Source: Flavobacteriaceae bacterium GSB9 (lineage in GTDB: Bacteria > Bacteroidota > Bacteroidia > Flavobacteriales > Flavobacteriaceae). From it: a DNA stretch of 64,000 nucleotides. Position 1 is the stretch's first letter, and each line of letters begins with the position of its first letter. The notes under the pieces are model-generated. The model had not been told where the DNA came from, made no database searches, and saw only the letters and a list, made by a program, of their open reading frames with translations. The DNA is taken from positions 1,302,001 through 1,366,000 of the forward strand of contig CP062007.1 in the NCBI GenBank assembly GCA_022749295.1. The letters run 5' to 3'. Both the position numbers and the translations under genes were made by a program. Of this stretch, positions 1 to 8,380 are shown in pieces.

Positions 1-1
1 T

Positions 2-694
2 AAAATGGGGTACGATGATTTTGAAACCGTACTAAAAAAAGGCGACACGCCACTCTCTCCCGAAGAATTTGAAGCTATCGCTAATCAACAAAGCGCATTG
101 GTTTTAGATGTTAGATCAGAACAAGATTTTGTAAAAGAACATATTCCCAATTCTATTTTTATTGGTTTGAATGGTTCATTTGCACCGTGGGTTGGCGCAC
201 TTATTACAGACCTTAAACAACCTATTTTATTGGTTACGCCGCAAGGAAAAGAACAGGAAGCCGTAACACGCCTCTCACGAGTAGGCTACGACAACACCCT
301 AGGGTACTTAAAAGACGGCATTAAAGCTTGGAAAGCAGCTGGAAAAGACATCGAATCCATCACCTCAATCCCTGTCGAACAATTTTCTAAAGAATTTGAT
401 AGCAAAGCGACAAAAGTGTTGGATGTTAGAAAAGATGGTGAATATAAATCTGAACACTTAAAAGGCGATAACGTACAGCATTTTGCCCTCGATTACATTA
501 ACGAAAACATGAATTCGATAAACAAAAACAACACCTATTACCTGCATTGCGCTGGAGGTTACCGATCGGTTATTGCAGCATCTATTTTAAAAGCTCGCGG
601 GTTTGATAAGCTTATAGACATTGCGGGAGGATTTGGAGCTATTAAAGACAGCGAATTACCAACAACAGATTACGTTTGCCCTACAACATTATAA
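2..694 (+). CDS. Two-rhodanese-domain protein, C-terminal part of a likely MBL-fold/rhodanese protein (cut by window start)
   Basis: The frame is open to the left edge, so only the last ~230 codons are visible. Counting from the Met at position 5, there are two rhodanese domains, about residues 15-112 and 120-225. Only the second has the active-site loop, HCAGGYRS at 181-188 with Cys182. The first has VTPQGKE at that place and no Cys, so it is probably not catalytic. In Bacteroidota this pair commonly forms the tail of a longer protein with an N-terminal metallo-beta-lactamase (persulfide dioxygenase-like) domain; that domain would lie outside the window and is inferred. The likely role is sulfane-sulfur transfer or sulfide oxidation in the cytoplasm. 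The Met at 5 may be internal. A DUF2892 gene follows after 22 bp and is probably co-transcribed. Confidence 0.85.
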   Translation, partial: KMGYDDFETVLKKGDTPLSPEEFEAIANQQSALVLDVRSEQDFVKEHIPNSIFIGLNGSFAPWVGALITDLKQPILLVTPQGKEQEAVTRLSRVGYDNTLGYLKDGIKAWKAAGKDIESITSIPVEQFSKEFDSKATKVLDVRKDGEYKSEHLKGDNVQHFALDYINENMNSINKNNTYYLHCAGGYRSVIAASILKARGFDKLIDIAGGFGAIKDSELPTTDYVCPTTL

Positions 695-716
695 AATCAA
701 TTTAAATTAATAAGAC

Positions 717-923
717 ATGAAAAAAAACATGGGAAGTTTAGATAAAGGCATCAGGGTGATAGCAGCCATTGTTATTGCCTTACTTTATTATTTTAACGTT
801 ATTACAGGCACCTTGGCCTATGTGTTAATGGCATTGGCTATTATCTTTCTAATTACCAGCTTTGTTAGTTTTTGTCCGCTATATGCGCCTTTTGGCATAA
901 ACACCTGTAAAACTAAAAATTAA
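717..923 (+). CDS. DUF2892 (YgaP-type) small inner-membrane protein
   Basis: A 68-residue protein with two predicted membrane helices (about residues 11-29 and 32-50) and a short tail containing FCPLYAPFGINTC. This is the DUF2892 family, which is often fused or linked to rhodanese domains, as in E. coli YgaP. Its position 22 bp after a rhodanese protein fits that pattern and suggests a membrane partner in sulfur metabolism. The two Cys near the C-terminus could take part in persulfide chemistry; that is inference. Confidence 0.85.
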   Translation: MKKNMGSLDKGIRVIAAIVIALLYYFNVITGTLAYVLMALAIIFLITSFVSFCPLYAPFGINTCKTKN

Positions 924-1022
924 AACAAGTTTAAAAATTCAAAACTGAAAGTTCGAGTTTGGGCAAGAAATTGTTACCGAGCGACCGAACTTTTGTTAAT
1001 TGTAATATAAAGCGGGGAATAA

Positions 1023-1298
1023 TTAAACGATTTCTGCACTAAGCCCTGCGTCAAGTAGCATGGAACAACGAGGCTTCAAATCATCATAAAGCCCAGTTTT
1101 AACCGTACACTTTCCTTTGTAATGCACAATTAAAGAACATTGCTCTGCTTGCTCAGCCGTGTGATCGCAGGCGTAAATAAGCGTTTCAATAACATGTTCA
1201 AAAGTGTTTACATCATCATTGTACAGAATAATTTCGTTCTGCGTTACAACTTCTTCTTCCAGCAATAATTCCTCTGACACTTTTTCTTTGGAACTCAT
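1023..1298 (-). CDS. clpS: ATP-dependent Clp protease adaptor ClpS
   Basis: A 91-residue protein with the ClpS core LYNDDVNTFEHVIETLI at about 26-42, including the Asn-Asp-Asp segment that binds N-degron amino groups, and a conserved His in the second half (IVHYKGKC). ClpS delivers proteins with destabilising N-termini to ClpAP/ClpCP in the cytoplasm. The N-terminal ~20 residues are acidic and probably flexible, as in the family. It lies 31 bp downstream of prmA on the same strand, so the two are probably one transcription unit read from the promoter at 2185-2215. Confidence 0.95.
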   Translation of the reverse strand: MSSKEKVSEELLLEEEVVTQNEIILYNDDVNTFEHVIETLIYACDHTAEQAEQCSLIVHYKGKCTVKTGLYDDLKPRCSMLLDAGLSAEIV

Positions 1299-1329
1299 AA
1301 TACTAATGTTTTCGGGGTAAATTATACTA

Positions 1330-2166
1330 CTAATTTAAAAATTTTAGAGAAACCCAATTATTTCTTTCCAATTTTTCCTCAAATTTTAACATATATTTTT
1401 CACACGATTCTTGAATAACAGGAATGTCATCATCATAAAAACCACTTAAAAACAACATGCCGTTTTCGTTTAAACAACCTGAATAAACCTCCATATCCTG
1501 TAGCAAAATATTACGATTTATATTAGCAATGATGATATCGTATTTTTTATTTTTCAAAACAGAAGCATCGCCTTCTATGACAGTGATATGCTCACTTTTA
1601 TTACGCTCAACGTTTTCCAAACTATTAACATAACACCAATTATCGTAGTCTACAGCATCTATGGGTTTGGCGCCTTTCATCTCGGCTAAAATAGCCAAAA
1701 CACCTGTTCCGCACCCCATATCTAAAACAGATTTACCTTCAAAATCGTTTTTTAATATATGCTGTATCATCATGTGGGTAGTTTCGTGGTGCCCCGTGCC
1801 AAAACTCATTTTGGGCTCGATAATAATATCGTATTTTGTATCGAACCTTTCGTGAAATGGCGCCCTAACGCTACAAACCCCGTTAACAACAATGGGGTTG
1901 AAGTTCTTTTCCCATTCTTCATTCCAGTTGGTCTGCTCTATCTCCTCAAAAGTGAATGAAATTTGAAATTCATCGGAATTTAATATTTGAATATCGTACA
2001 AAATATTATCATCCCAATCATCTTTTTGAATATAAGCCGTAACGCCATCTTCGGTTTCCACAAAACTCTCAAACCCAGCATAACCAAGTTCTGCTATTAA
2101 AATTTCTGTGGCGGGCTGTAATGGCTCTACCTTAAAATAATACCCTATATAAATGGTGTTCGACAT
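1330..2166 (-). CDS. prmA: Ribosomal protein L11 methyltransferase
   Basis: A 278-residue protein. The PrmA hallmark SFGTGHHETT is at 121-130, the SAM-binding motif I (VLDMGCGTG) at 147-155, and a conserved ANINRN segment follows at about 215. PrmA trimethylates lysines and the N-terminus of ribosomal protein L11 with S-adenosylmethionine. It is the first gene of a two-gene unit with clpS. A promoter fitting the Bacteroidota consensus lies just upstream. Confidence 0.96.
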   Translation of the reverse strand: MSNTIYIGYYFKVEPLQPATEILIAELGYAGFESFVETEDGVTAYIQKDDWDDNILYDIQILNSDEFQISFTFEEIEQTNWNEEWEKNFNPIVVNGVCSVRAPFHERFDTKYDIIIEPKMSFGTGHHETTHMMIQHILKNDFEGKSVLDMGCGTGVLAILAEMKGAKPIDAVDYDNWCYVNSLENVERNKSEHITVIEGDASVLKNKKYDIIIANINRNILLQDMEVYSGCLNENGMLFLSGFYDDDIPVIQESCEKYMLKFEEKLERNNWVSLKFLN

Positions 2167-2184
2167 GGTTTTAGTTTTAGACTG

Positions 2185-2215
2185 CTAAGATAATTGAATT
2201 GATTGGTGTGTTCAA
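2185..2215 (-). promoter_or_regulatory. Putative sigma-A type promoter of prmA-clpS
   Basis: Read on the minus strand: TTG (2215-2213), 20 bp, TATCTTAG (2192-2185), 18 bp before the prmA start. This matches the Bacteroidota -33/-7 pattern with one mismatch in the -7 box. No experimental support. Confidence 0.5.
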
Positions 2216-2289
2216 TCTTTATGGACTGAATAATGCAAACAAAAAAGGTATTGCCCGATTTTAAAAAAACAGGAAATACCCTTATCTTA

Positions 2290-2346
2290 GATTCATGCCC
2301 TTTACTTAGACTTCGCTCAAGACAAGTGCGGGAATGACAAAATCTA
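2290..2346. repeat. Imperfect inverted repeat, interspersed-repeat-like
   Basis: The arms are AGATTCATGCCC (2290-2301) and the complement of AGATTTTGTCATTCCCGC (2346-2329), with a nested imperfect hairpin between them. The sequence sits in the 184-bp gap between prmA and tpiA, ending at the tpiA stop codon. It resembles the short palindromic elements scattered between flavobacterial genes. No second copy was seen in this window. It might act as a terminator or mRNA stabiliser for tpiA. Confidence 0.4.
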
Positions 2347-2350
2347 TTAC

Positions 2351-3100
2351 TTAAAACGCGTTTACAATCGCGAAAAAGTCTTCAGCTTTTAATGAAGCGC
2401 CTCCAATTAATCCACCATCAACATCAGGTTTAGAGAAAATCTCTTCGGCATTGGCAGGCTTAACACTCCCTCCATAGAGAATAGAAACAGAGTCGGCCAC
2501 ATCATTACCATATTTATCTGCCAAGGTTTTTCTAATAAAGGCATGCATATCTTGAGCTTGCTCAGGGCTTGCCGTTTCTCCTGTTCCAATAGCCCAAACG
2601 GGTTCGTAAGCCAGAATGATATTACTGAAAGCTGAAGCTTCTAAATGAAATAATGCATTTTTTATTTGGTCGCCAACAACTTTTTCTTGGTTACCGGCTT
2701 TTCTATCGGCCAATTCTTCTCCAAAACAAAAAATAACATCCATCCCTTTGGCTAGAGCTGCATCTACCTTTTTTGCCAAAATCTCATCAGTTTCACCAAA
2801 ATACTCACGGCGCTCGCTATGGCCTAAAATAACAGTGTTAATACCTACACTCTTTAGCATTTTTGCACTAATTTCTCCCGTGTATGCCCCATTTTCAGCA
2901 AAATGCATGTTTTGCGCTATCACTTCAATTTTAGAGTTTTTTAGGCTGTTATAAGCCTGCCATAGATTTGTTGCTGTTGGCGCAATCATGACTTCGGCAT
3001 TCGATGTTTGTTTTTGTTCCTTTAAACTTGTTATTAGCGTTTCTGTTTGTGCTAAATCATTATTCATTTTCCAGTTTCCAGCTACTATTTGTTTTCTCAT
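2351..3100 (-). CDS. tpiA: Triose-phosphate isomerase
   Basis: A 249-residue protein if started at MRKQIVAGNWKMN, the universal TpiA N-terminus; a Met six codons upstream (3118) would add six residues not seen in the family. Catalytic elements are present: the Lys of GNWKMN, the His of GHSERRE, the Glu of AYEPVWAIGTG, and the phosphate-binding YGGSVKP near the end. It interconverts dihydroxyacetone phosphate and glyceraldehyde 3-phosphate. The TlpA-like lipoprotein gene lies 42 bp upstream on the same strand. Confidence 0.97.
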   Translation of the reverse strand: MRKQIVAGNWKMNNDLAQTETLITSLKEQKQTSNAEVMIAPTATNLWQAYNSLKNSKIEVIAQNMHFAENGAYTGEISAKMLKSVGINTVILGHSERREYFGETDEILAKKVDAALAKGMDVIFCFGEELADRKAGNQEKVVGDQIKNALFHLEASAFSNIILAYEPVWAIGTGETASPEQAQDMHAFIRKTLADKYGNDVADSVSILYGGSVKPANAEEIFSKPDVDGGLIGGASLKAEDFFAIVNAF

Positions 3101-3142
3101 TGCCTTTACAACCTTCAAAACAGAAGGGATTTTTGTTTTTAA

Positions 3143-3631
3143 TTATTGATTTAAATATTCTTTTATGCGCGGGTCGTCAGCTTCAACAGCCTCAAACAGC
3201 TTAATGTTTCCTTCGCTATCTACTATCATATATCTAGGAATCCATCCAACATTGGCAAATTGGATAAATGCGCTATCATCTCGCGATGGAATAAAATAGT
3301 GTTCGCCTTGTACATCGTGCTTTTCTATGCCTTTTTTCCAAGGTTTTTGTCCTCTGTCAAGCGATAAAAACAAGTACACCACATCTTGGTACGCTTTCTG
3401 CAAATGCTTTACCTTAGGCATGTTTTTAATGCAATCGCTGCACCACGACGCCCAAACATCTACAAAAATAGTTTTTCCGGGGTGGCTAGCCAACACTTCT
3501 TTTAAACTTTTAGAGCTACCATCTAAGGCCACAAAACTATCGTTAAGCGCTTCTTTTGAAAATTTGGTTGGCGTTTGTGTATTACAGCTTAAAAAAGTAA
3601 CTATTACTACAAAACCTATTATCTTTTTCAT
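3143..3631 (-). CDS. TlpA-like thioredoxin-fold lipoprotein
   Basis: 162 residues. An N-terminal signal ends in TFLSC, a lipobox with Cys16, so the protein is probably anchored in an envelope membrane. The thioredoxin domain spans about 30-160 with the redox motif WCSDC (Cys64, Cys67) and a later cis-Pro region (GWIPRYMIVD). TlpA-like proteins reduce or exchange disulfides in periplasmic partners. The partner cannot be told from the sequence. It sits between an orphan permease gene and tpiA on the same strand. Confidence 0.88.
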   Translation of the reverse strand: MKKIIGFVVIVTFLSCNTQTPTKFSKEALNDSFVALDGSSKSLKEVLASHPGKTIFVDVWASWCSDCIKNMPKVKHLQKAYQDVVYLFLSLDRGQKPWKKGIEKHDVQGEHYFIPSRDDSAFIQFANVGWIPRYMIVDSEGNIKLFEAVEADDPRIKEYLNQ

Positions 3632-3670
3632 TATTATTTCTCTAATATTAAGCGTTTCTGTGTTATTCGA

Positions 3671-4747
3671 TTACTGTAATTTCACTTTAGGATCTAACCA
3701 AACGTAAATAATGTCCACAAAAATATTGATTATTATAAACAATACCGCGATAATTAACACCGAACCCATGATAACGGGCAAATCTAATGTATTTAATGCA
3801 TTTACAATTTCTTTCCCTAGGCCATTCCAGCCAAAAATATACTCTACAAAAACGGCTCCGGCCAACATAGACGCGAACCACCCCGAAATGGCAGTAACCA
3901 CTGGATTCAAAGCGTTTTTAACAGCATGATTTTTTATAATTTGAAATTCACTTAAACCCTTTGCCCTCGCGGTACGGATAAAATCTTGATTAAAGACTTC
4001 TAATAACGAATTACGCATAAGCTGAATGACCACGGCCAACGGACGGATGCCCAAAACTACAGCTGGTAATATTAAATTTTTCCACTTAATGTGCATGGCC
4101 TCGCCAAAATCGTCCAATTCATAGAGGCTTCCTGTCATCTCCAGATTAGTGTACTCATGCAAGATAAAACCGAAAAACCACGCAAAAAGTATGGCACTAA
4201 AAAACGATGGCACACTCATTCCTAAAGTACTGAGCACTTGGATAGACTTATCTAACCATTTATCTTTATACAATGCAGAAACTATTCCTAGAAAAACACC
4301 CATAAACATGGCGATTGTTATTGCTGATACTGCTAGAACAAAAGTATTGGGAAGCGTTTCGGCCAACACTTCGCTTACAGGCTTACCCTGTTTGGTAAAC
4401 GATTCACGCAAATATGGAAACTTTAAAACTGTTGTTATGTTCCCAATGGTAAACAACTGGACAGCTCTGTATTTTCCATTTTGTAAAAATGTGTAATCTT
4501 TAGGGTTTTCAGAATGAAATGATATGGGCGACAAGTCGTTTAAATAATAAAAGTACTGCGTACTTATTGGTTTATCGAAACCGTATTTTTGCTTTACGGC
4601 AGCCAATTGTTCACTATCTTCATTTTGCCCCATCATCATTTGGGCGGGATCGCCCGGAAGTACACTAAATAAAAAGAATATAACCGTAACCACTCCTAAT
4701 AAGGTGAGCAGGGCGTAAAAAATTTTATTTAAAAAGTAACTAATCAG
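3671..4747 (-). CDS. ABC transporter permease, DppB/OppB family (probable non-AUG start)
   Basis: An integral-membrane permease with six or so helices. The EAA loop (RTARAKGLSEFQIIKNHAVKNAL region) and the DppB-type insertion near the N-terminus (FLFSVLPGDPAQMM) place it in the peptide/nickel permease family. No ATG starts the frame. The GTG at 4693 lies inside the first membrane helix, whereas the frame opens just after a stop at 4753-4751 and reads CTG (4747) then ISYFLNKIFYALLTLLG, a complete first helix. I therefore favour the CTG, giving 358 residues. No second permease, binding protein or ATPase gene is nearby, so its partners must be elsewhere. Confidence 0.85.
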   Translation of the reverse strand: MISYFLNKIFYALLTLLGVVTVIFFLFSVLPGDPAQMMMGQNEDSEQLAAVKQKYGFDKPISTQYFYYLNDLSPISFHSENPKDYTFLQNGKYRAVQLFTIGNITTVLKFPYLRESFTKQGKPVSEVLAETLPNTFVLAVSAITIAMFMGVFLGIVSALYKDKWLDKSIQVLSTLGMSVPSFFSAILFAWFFGFILHEYTNLEMTGSLYELDDFGEAMHIKWKNLILPAVVLGIRPLAVVIQLMRNSLLEVFNQDFIRTARAKGLSEFQIIKNHAVKNALNPVVTAISGWFASMLAGAVFVEYIFGWNGLGKEIVNALNTLDLPVIMGSVLIIAVLFIIINIFVDIIYVWLDPKVKLQ

Positions 4748-4803
4748 CTGTTAAGTTGTTTTTGTTAAGCGGAAATGAATTTTAAAATGATTATGAGAAG
4801 CAC

Positions 4804-6123
4804 TTAATTGGATTTAAGTGTAACCTCAATAATACTAGTATAAAAGGTATTATTTTGCGTATTCAATTCTTTTAACTTAATAGTATCTTTAATAACATTT
4901 ATACTTTCAATTTTTGATGAATCCAACACTTCTACATCTTCTTTAGTAGATGGCTGTTCATTTATAAAGTAAGCAACAACAGCGTTTTCAAGTGCTGATT
5001 TTGGTTCTGGTTTTCTTTCAACCTTTGGCAATTTTAAATCCTCAATATCATTCCAATGTAATTTTTGCTTTACAGTACCAGCATCAAGCTCCAGAACACC
5101 AGGGTTAGACCGCACAACCGTTTTTAGAGCTTTTTCATCACATAAATACCATTTAAAATCGAGGTTATAGGTTTTGTTAATATAGGTTTTAGCGTCTTCC
5201 CCAGAAGCTGTCAACCCTATTATCCTATAACCATTATGTTGTGCTCTTTTCTGTAAGGCATTCAGTTTTAACGTACCATCCCTTTCAATCTTTTCCAGAC
5301 TATAGGACACCACTACTACCAGGTTTTCCTCACTCAAAAAGTGTTCGGTTAAATCTTCTCCGTTTGAAGTTTCTATAGAAAAATCAACTACTGGCGGCGT
5401 GTAGCCTTCATCAATCACTTTGGTTTCAACATCAATAAAATCACCATCTACCGAAGGGTAAGCTCCATCCGTTACAAATGTTTTTTCCTCACCGTTCACT
5501 TTAAACTTCCAGGTATATTCAATAATGGGTTTTGGCGCATCATCGGGCACAATCATACCTTCTTTAATATTGTTTCCAATTTTGTATGCCCTAAAGTCTA
5601 TAGCTGGAAGGTGCATTAACACATGGTAAGCAAACCACAGACTTAAAACAAAGCCCAAAAGGGCTAATACGGTGGTCTGCAACTTTCCGAAAACAGGTTT
5701 TATGTATTTAACACCAAAAAACAATATCAGTATAAAAACAAGAAGAACAACATCTTTTGTAAAGCTTTCCCACGGTGTTAACTTTAAGGCATCACCAAAG
5801 CAACCGCAATCTTTTACCTTATCGAAATACGCCGAATAAAAGGTTAAAAAGGTAAAAAAGACTATCATGCCCAACAAACTCCAAACGGTGAATTTAGGTT
5901 TGTAACCAATAATTAAGAATACTCCTAAAACGACCTCAAAAACCACAACAAATACCGAAACTAAGAGCGCATAGGGTTCCAAAAACGGTAGATTCAAAAC
6001 ATCGGCACTAAAATATTCCTGTAATTTGTATGAAAACCCTAAAGGGTCGTTCAGCTTTATAAACCCAGAAATAATGAATAAAATGCCCACTAAAATTCGT
6101 GAAATACTAACTATTGCCTTCAT
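4804..6123 (-). CDS. DoxX-type membrane protein, BT_3928 family
   Basis: 439 residues. The N-terminal ~150 residues form a DoxX-like domain of four membrane helices with a conserved KDCGCFGDAL loop at about 107-116. A fifth helix follows, then a ~250-residue soluble part with a thioredoxin-like segment (VVVVSYSLEK...RIIGLTASGED). This arrangement is the BT_3928 family of Bacteroidota. The two loop cysteines suggest redox activity in the envelope, but the function is not established. It overlaps the DUF1599 gene by one base at 6123, so the two are translationally linked. Confidence 0.85.
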   Translation of the reverse strand: MKAIVSISRILVGILFIISGFIKLNDPLGFSYKLQEYFSADVLNLPFLEPYALLVSVFVVVFEVVLGVFLIIGYKPKFTVWSLLGMIVFFTFLTFYSAYFDKVKDCGCFGDALKLTPWESFTKDVVLLVFILILFFGVKYIKPVFGKLQTTVLALLGFVLSLWFAYHVLMHLPAIDFRAYKIGNNIKEGMIVPDDAPKPIIEYTWKFKVNGEEKTFVTDGAYPSVDGDFIDVETKVIDEGYTPPVVDFSIETSNGEDLTEHFLSEENLVVVVSYSLEKIERDGTLKLNALQKRAQHNGYRIIGLTASGEDAKTYINKTYNLDFKWYLCDEKALKTVVRSNPGVLELDAGTVKQKLHWNDIEDLKLPKVERKPEPKSALENAVVAYFINEQPSTKEDVEVLDSSKIESINVIKDTIKLKELNTQNNTFYTSIIEVTLKSN

Positions 6124-6665
6124 TATTTTTGTTCGTTTAAGTGAATTAATGCGAAAACAGCGTAATTAATCATGTCTTGGTAATTGGCATCGACACCTTC
6201 ACTAACCTGAGTATTTCCTTTATTATTTTCAATCGATTTTACACGCAACAACTTTTGCAAAATCAAATCTGTTAAACTACTAACCCGCATATCGCGCCAA
6301 GCCTCGCCATAATCATGGTTTTTATCTTCCATTAGCTTTTTTGTAACGGCTACTTTTTCAGTATAAAGGCTAACCGCTTCTTTGGTGCTCATGTCGGGCT
6401 GTTCTGCCACTCCTTTTTCCAGTTGAATCAAAGCCATAACACAGTAGTTTATTATTCCAATAAATTCGCTGACCTCGTCTTCATCAACCTTTCTAACATC
6501 ATTTTCTTGAAGCCCTCTAATACGTTGCGCTTTTATAAAAATTTGATCGGTTAATGACGGTAACCGTAATATCCGCCAAGCACTGCCATAATCACTCATC
6601 TTTTTTTCAAACAAACTTTTACAGGTATCGATTACAGCATCGTATTGTTTTGAAGTATCTTGCAT
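6123..6665 (-). CDS. DUF1599 domain protein (two copies)
   Basis: 180 residues made of two copies of the same ~85-residue unit. The repeated signature is KMSDYGSAWRILRLPSLTD (about 22-40) and KNHDYGEAWRDMRVSSLTD (about 115-133), each followed by a helix ending in an Arg-rich segment. DUF1599 is an uncharacterised family, nearly universal in Bacteroidota, related by name to nucleotide-modification-associated domains. It is divergent from folP, 102 bp away, and starts the DoxX-containing unit. No function is assigned. Confidence 0.85.
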   Translation of the reverse strand: MQDTSKQYDAVIDTCKSLFEKKMSDYGSAWRILRLPSLTDQIFIKAQRIRGLQENDVRKVDEDEVSEFIGIINYCVMALIQLEKGVAEQPDMSTKEAVSLYTEKVAVTKKLMEDKNHDYGEAWRDMRVSSLTDLILQKLLRVKSIENNKGNTQVSEGVDANYQDMINYAVFALIHLNEQK

Positions 6666-6767
6666 CTATAAACTGAATTTTGTGTAAATTTCGCATAAAT
6701 TATTAGAATGTTCAAGGTTTCGGGTTTAAAGTTTTAAATACCAGCAAAACCAAAGAAAATAAGCTTA

Positions 6768-7598
6768 ATGACTATTAACTGCAAAGGACAACTTATAGAC
6801 CTATCGCGCCCCAAAATAATGGGGATTTTAAACATTACGCCCGATTCGTTTTACGACGGCGGCAAACATAAAAACGAAAGTGACATTTTACAACATGTGG
6901 AAGTCATGCTAGATGAAGGTGCCACTTTTATTGATGTTGGTGCTTACAGCTCACGACCCAATGCCGACCATGTGGACCAAGACACCGAACTAAAACGCAT
7001 ATTGCCCATTGTTGATTTGATTTTAAGGGAATTTCCAGAAACCCTTATTTCTATTGATACGTTTAGAAGCCACATTGCCAAAAAATGTATTGAAGCGGGT
7101 GCTGCTTTGATTAATGACATTTCTGCGGGGAAACTGGACGACAATATGTTGCCGACCATAGCAAGCTTAAGAGTGCCTTACATTATGATGCATATGCGCG
7201 GCACACCACAAACCATGCAACAACTCGACAATTACGATAATTTAACCAAAGACATTCTTTTCTATTTTTCTGAAAGAATTGCAGCCACCAAAGCTTTAGG
7301 CATTGTTGACGTTATTGTAGACCCTGGTTTTGGGTTTGCCAAAAACACAGCGCAGAACTTTGAATTATTAAACCAACTCGAACTGTTCAAAACCATTGAA
7401 AAACCTGTATTGGTTGGAGTTTCAAGAAAATCGATGATTTACAAAACATTAGAAACCTCGACGAAAGAAGCTTTAAATGGCACATCTGTTTTAAATACCG
7501 TTGCGCTGCAAAAAGGGGCTTCCATTTTAAGGGTTCACGACGTAAAGGAAGCTATGGAATGTGTAAAATTAGTGGAAAAGTTAGAAGTTAGAAGTTAG
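6768..7598 (+). CDS. folP: Dihydropteroate synthase
   Basis: 276 residues. Family motifs appear in order: MGILNITPDSFYDGG (18-32), the SSRP loop, SIDTF, NDISAG, DPGFGFAKN and GVSRKSM. The enzyme joins p-aminobenzoate to 6-hydroxymethyl-dihydropterin diphosphate in folate synthesis. The last codons, encoding EVRS and the stop, are part of a heptanucleotide repeat that continues to the next gene. Any array of three or more copies gives the same C-terminus. It is followed by a lipoprotein gene and cdaA. Confidence 0.96.
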   Translation: MTINCKGQLIDLSRPKIMGILNITPDSFYDGGKHKNESDILQHVEVMLDEGATFIDVGAYSSRPNADHVDQDTELKRILPIVDLILREFPETLISIDTFRSHIAKKCIEAGAALINDISAGKLDDNMLPTIASLRVPYIMMHMRGTPQTMQQLDNYDNLTKDILFYFSERIAATKALGIVDVIVDPGFGFAKNTAQNFELLNQLELFKTIEKPVLVGVSRKSMIYKTLETSTKEALNGTSVLNTVALQKGASILRVHDVKEAMECVKLVEKLEVRS

Positions 7599-7652
7599 AA
7601 GTTAGAAGTTAGAAGTTAGAAGTTAGAAGTTAGAAGTTAGAAGTTAGAAGTT
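7580..7652. repeat. Heptanucleotide tandem repeat (GTTAGAA), about 10.4 copies
   Basis: The unit GTTAGAA is repeated without visible interruption for 73 bp. The first 19 bp encode the FolP C-terminus and stop, and the rest fills the gap right up to the ATG of the next gene at 7653. Each reading frame meets TAG every 21 bp, so the array cannot extend either protein. A change in copy number would change only the intergenic spacing, by 7 bp per copy. Confidence 0.95.
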
Positions 7653-8345
7653 ATGAAATATATCTTTTTGTTGGTTACAACTGTTTTACTCTTGTCGTGC
7701 GGCAAAGAAAAAACGGTTCTATTGCCTGAAATAAGTCATTCTGAAATCACCGAAATAAACGATGTTTCTGCAGCATATTTGTTTTACGACGAAACCAAAA
7801 AGGACAGCGTTGAACTGAATAGAAAAAACCTAATCAGCACCACCAATTGGCTAATAAATGTTGATAGACGGTTAACCTTAAAACAAGCCATCACGCACAT
7901 AAAATTCCTGCAAGACAAAAAACGAAATGCTAAAATGCATAAAAACGAAAACGCCAAAAATTATTTTACCTGTAACGATACCAGTAAAAAAAGCCTTGGT
8001 TTTATTGAGTTTACCAATGTTATTTACAGAAACGAAATTGCAGGCGACTATTTTTCAAAAACGTCGGACATCAATCAAAAACAAAGGTTTAGCATAGTAT
8101 TCTATACTTTAAATAATATTGAAATTACAGGTTATATAAATAAAGTAATAACCAAAAAATCGAACTTGGACCGTTTACTTAACGATCTTAATTCAATTTT
8201 CGCCAATGAACAAACCGAATTCGACATCGTTTTAAACTTCAACCAAAATATGAGCTTTCAAGACTACATAACGGCAAAGTCTAAAATTTCAGAATATAAT
8301 TTAGCCCATGTATCGATAGTTAAGGATGAATTTATTTTTAATTAA
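7653..8345 (+). CDS. Unknown lipoprotein between folP and cdaA
   Basis: 230 residues. A hydrophobic signal ends in LLLSC, a lipobox with Cys16, so it is probably a lipoprotein. The rest is Lys/Asn-rich with no domain I recognise. The last ~60 residues (FDIVLNFNQ...YNLAHVSIVKDEFIFN) have an alpha/beta feel that recalls the periplasmic part of ExbD-like proteins, but this is weak. The ATG directly abuts the heptamer array, so spacing or mRNA structure at its start could vary with copy number. cdaA begins 35 bp downstream, so a link to c-di-AMP signalling is possible by context only. Confidence 0.75.
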   Translation: MKYIFLLVTTVLLLSCGKEKTVLLPEISHSEITEINDVSAAYLFYDETKKDSVELNRKNLISTTNWLINVDRRLTLKQAITHIKFLQDKKRNAKMHKNENAKNYFTCNDTSKKSLGFIEFTNVIYRNEIAGDYFSKTSDINQKQRFSIVFYTLNNIEITGYINKVITKKSNLDRLLNDLNSIFANEQTEFDIVLNFNQNMSFQDYITAKSKISEYNLAHVSIVKDEFIFN

Positions 8346-8380
8346 TCATAAATTACTAATTTTACCAAAACCCACTGCCC

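Noticed and set aside
3327-3707. Plus-strand ORF of 126 codons over the TlpA-like gene
   Set aside because: Antisense to a clear lipoprotein with a CxxC motif; no domain of its own.
4804-6665. A toxin-antitoxin or defence system in the DUF1599/DoxX pair
   Set aside because: Gene order is of a housekeeping type, and no nuclease, toxin or defence motif is seen.
7580-7652. CRISPR-like or mobile repeat
   Set aside because: The unit is 7 bp with no spacers, so it is a simple tandem repeat.
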